This document shows positions 63,444-64,000 of a stretch of 64,000 bases of DNA, one piece after another (positions within the stretch are counted from its first letter, which is position 1; each line of letters opens with the position of its first letter). The stretch is from the NCBI GenBank assembly GCA_964371075.1, contig CAYJKN010000005.1:62001-126000 (forward strand), given 5' to 3'. Under the pieces are notes generated by a model. It searched no databases. It was not told the origin of the DNA and worked only from the letters and a program-made list of their open reading frames with translations. This DNA comes from UTCHB3 sp964371075 (GTDB lineage Bacteria; Bacteroidota; Ignavibacteria; Ignavibacteriales; Ignavibacteriaceae). Made by a program: the position numbers and the translations under genes.

Positions 63444-63532
63444 CGGAGGGGGCGGGATTCGAACCCGCGGTAAGGTATAATCCCTACGACGGTTTAGCAA
63501 ACCGTTGGATTAAGCCACTCTCCCACCCCTCC
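63444..63532 (-). tRNA. tRNA-Ser(GCT)
   Basis: Reading on the minus strand: acceptor arms GGAGGGG and CCCCTCC, a D arm with GAGTGGCTTAATCC, anticodon stem-loop GGTTTGCTAAACC (anticodon GCT, 63498-63496), a long variable arm typical of serine tRNAs, and T arm GCGGGTTCGAATCCCGC. Length is 89 nt with discriminator G. The CCA end is not encoded. It reads AGC/AGU codons. Confidence 0.95.
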
Positions 63533-63647
63533 GTAAAACAATTTACCTGTGGTTTAGGATCGACCACATTGCCAACTTCCGGAATTCGATCAAGTTGGAC
63601 TTCAAATATAGTTATTTTTCCAACAAACAAAAAAAAGAGAAAATTAC

Positions 63648-63676
63648 TGACGGCAATCGGGACGATTACCACTCCT
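63648..63676 (+). repeat. GACGGCAATCGGGACG repeat copy
   Basis: The cleanest copy of the dispersed element (GACGGCAATCGGGACG followed by ATTACCACTCCT). Other copies: 7408-7434, 35068-35095 and, inverted, 53600-53630. It sits in the gap upstream of tRNA-Ser. Confidence 0.7.
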
Positions 63677-63708
63677 CTCACTTACGGCCAAATTCGACAT
63701 TCACAAAA

Positions 63709-63769
63709 CATTATTGGATTACTGAATTATTGGATTACTGAATTATTGAATTATTGCATTACTGCATTA
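63709..63769 (+). repeat. 8-bp NATTAYTG array, copy 5 (longest)
   Basis: Seven full units and a partial: CATTATTG, GATTACTG, AATTATTG, GATTACTG, AATTATTG, AATTATTG, CATTACTG, CATTA. It lies just before the promoter-like TATTTTTG at 63775-63782. Confidence 0.8.
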
Positions 63770-63774
63770 GTTCG

Positions 63775-63782
63775 TATTTTTG
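63775..63782 (+). promoter_or_regulatory. Candidate -7 element of the partial gene
   Basis: TATTTTTG matches TAnnTTTG, 38 nt before the GTG start at 63820. The 8-bp array lies immediately upstream where the -33 element would be. Confidence 0.35.
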
Positions 63783-63819
63783 TATTCTTGATTTTTCAAA
63801 TGCTTCACAAAGGTAAATA

Positions 63820-64000
63820 GTGACAAAAATTCCCGGCTCATTAATCAACTCCCACCTTATTACCCTGGATATCGAGAACCATCAATATATACTTACAGAA
63901 AACCCTGATGTAAGGTTTATTAGTTGTACAACTCTTGTGAGTCAATATTTTAGTGAGTTTGATGCCTTAAAAATTGCTACAAAGCTCACCAAATCGCATC
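63820..64000 (+). CDS. Partial gene, possible PD-(D/E)XK nuclease-like protein
   Basis: Sixty codons from GTG 63820 to the window edge, with AAAGG at 63809-63813 as ribosome binding site. The N-terminus has the pattern ITLDIENHQYILTENPDVRF followed by ISCTTLVSQYFSEFDALKIA, which recalls RecB/Cas4-like nuclease proteins that begin with a short hairpin before a VT.(V/L)I..F helix. The nuclease motifs would lie beyond the window, so the assignment is tentative. Confidence 0.5.
   Translation, partial: MTKIPGSLINSHLITLDIENHQYILTENPDVRFISCTTLVSQYFSEFDALKIATKLTKSH

Noticed and set aside
61447..63532. Integrative element using tRNA-Ser as attachment site
   Set aside because: No integrase and no duplicated tRNA 3' end; the nearby element is a simple insertion sequence.
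26219..63769. 8-bp arrays as a CRISPR array
   Set aside because: Units are contiguous with no spacers and far too short; no cas gene is present.

Overview
The window looks like a chromosomal segment of a Bacteroidota/Chlorobiota-type bacterium, most likely an Ignavibacteria relative. The evidence is: secreted proteins ending in a type IX secretion (Por) sorting domain with the NFPNPFNP motif, a two-component sensor built on a large beta-propeller, a TonB-dependent receptor, candidate promoters of the TAnnTTTG type, and an AT-leaning base composition. No phage structural genes, plasmid replication genes or CRISPR array were seen. Assignments rest on motif recognition only; no database search was possible.

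Layout. 0-7 kb: tex, a metallo-beta-lactamase-fold lipoprotein, a MEDS-domain sensor followed by a PAS histidine kinase, and a LigB-type dioxygenase. 7.6-15 kb: housekeeping block with a DUF1015 protein, serC, a lipoprotein, alaS, a SpoVG-like protein and a YitT-family membrane protein. 14.8-22 kb: a YCF48-like secreted propeller protein, a NarL-type response regulator with a 1010-residue propeller kinase, a double MerR regulator and an alpha/beta hydrolase. 22.2-26.2 kb: a tight operon of an octaheme cytochrome c (tetrathionate-reductase type), a cytochrome b, and two half-size YeeE/YedE sulfur transporters, the second carrying a rhodanese-like domain. 26.4-29.5 kb: a small barrel protein bracketed by inverted repeats, then a Cys-rich small protein and a TonB receptor with copper-receptor motifs. 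29.6-35 kb: a 3.5-kb insertion (MBOAT acyltransferase, SGNH-like partner, IS4 remnant) flanked by 231-bp direct repeats made of the start of dnaB; the intact dnaB follows.

36.1-44.2 kb (minus strand) is the most interesting region. It is a compact operon: type IX cargo protein, PqqD-like protein, ATP-grasp ligase, group III PLP decarboxylase, a urea transporter fused to an M23 peptidase, a TPR protein, an outer-membrane barrel and an RmlD-like reductase that appears to start at ATC. Most junctions overlap or are separated by about 12 nt or less. The PqqD/ATP-grasp/decarboxylase set suggests synthesis or tailoring of a peptide or amino-acid derivative, with the last genes acting at the envelope; I know of no described system with this composition.

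44.3-56.6 kb: a transglutaminase-like protein, a barrel protein, rmlB, an SLBB polysaccharide exporter, a serine hydrolase, an ABC-F protein, proC, a Gly-rich lipoprotein, a HepT/MntA-type toxin-antitoxin pair and a secreted protein. 56.6-61.4 kb: a heavy-metal RND pump, its adaptor and a His-rich small protein. 61.4-64 kb: an IS1182-type element with a nonsense codon in its transposase, directly next to tRNA-Ser(GCT), and the beginning of another gene at the window edge. Several dispersed repeat families occupy the gaps between genes.
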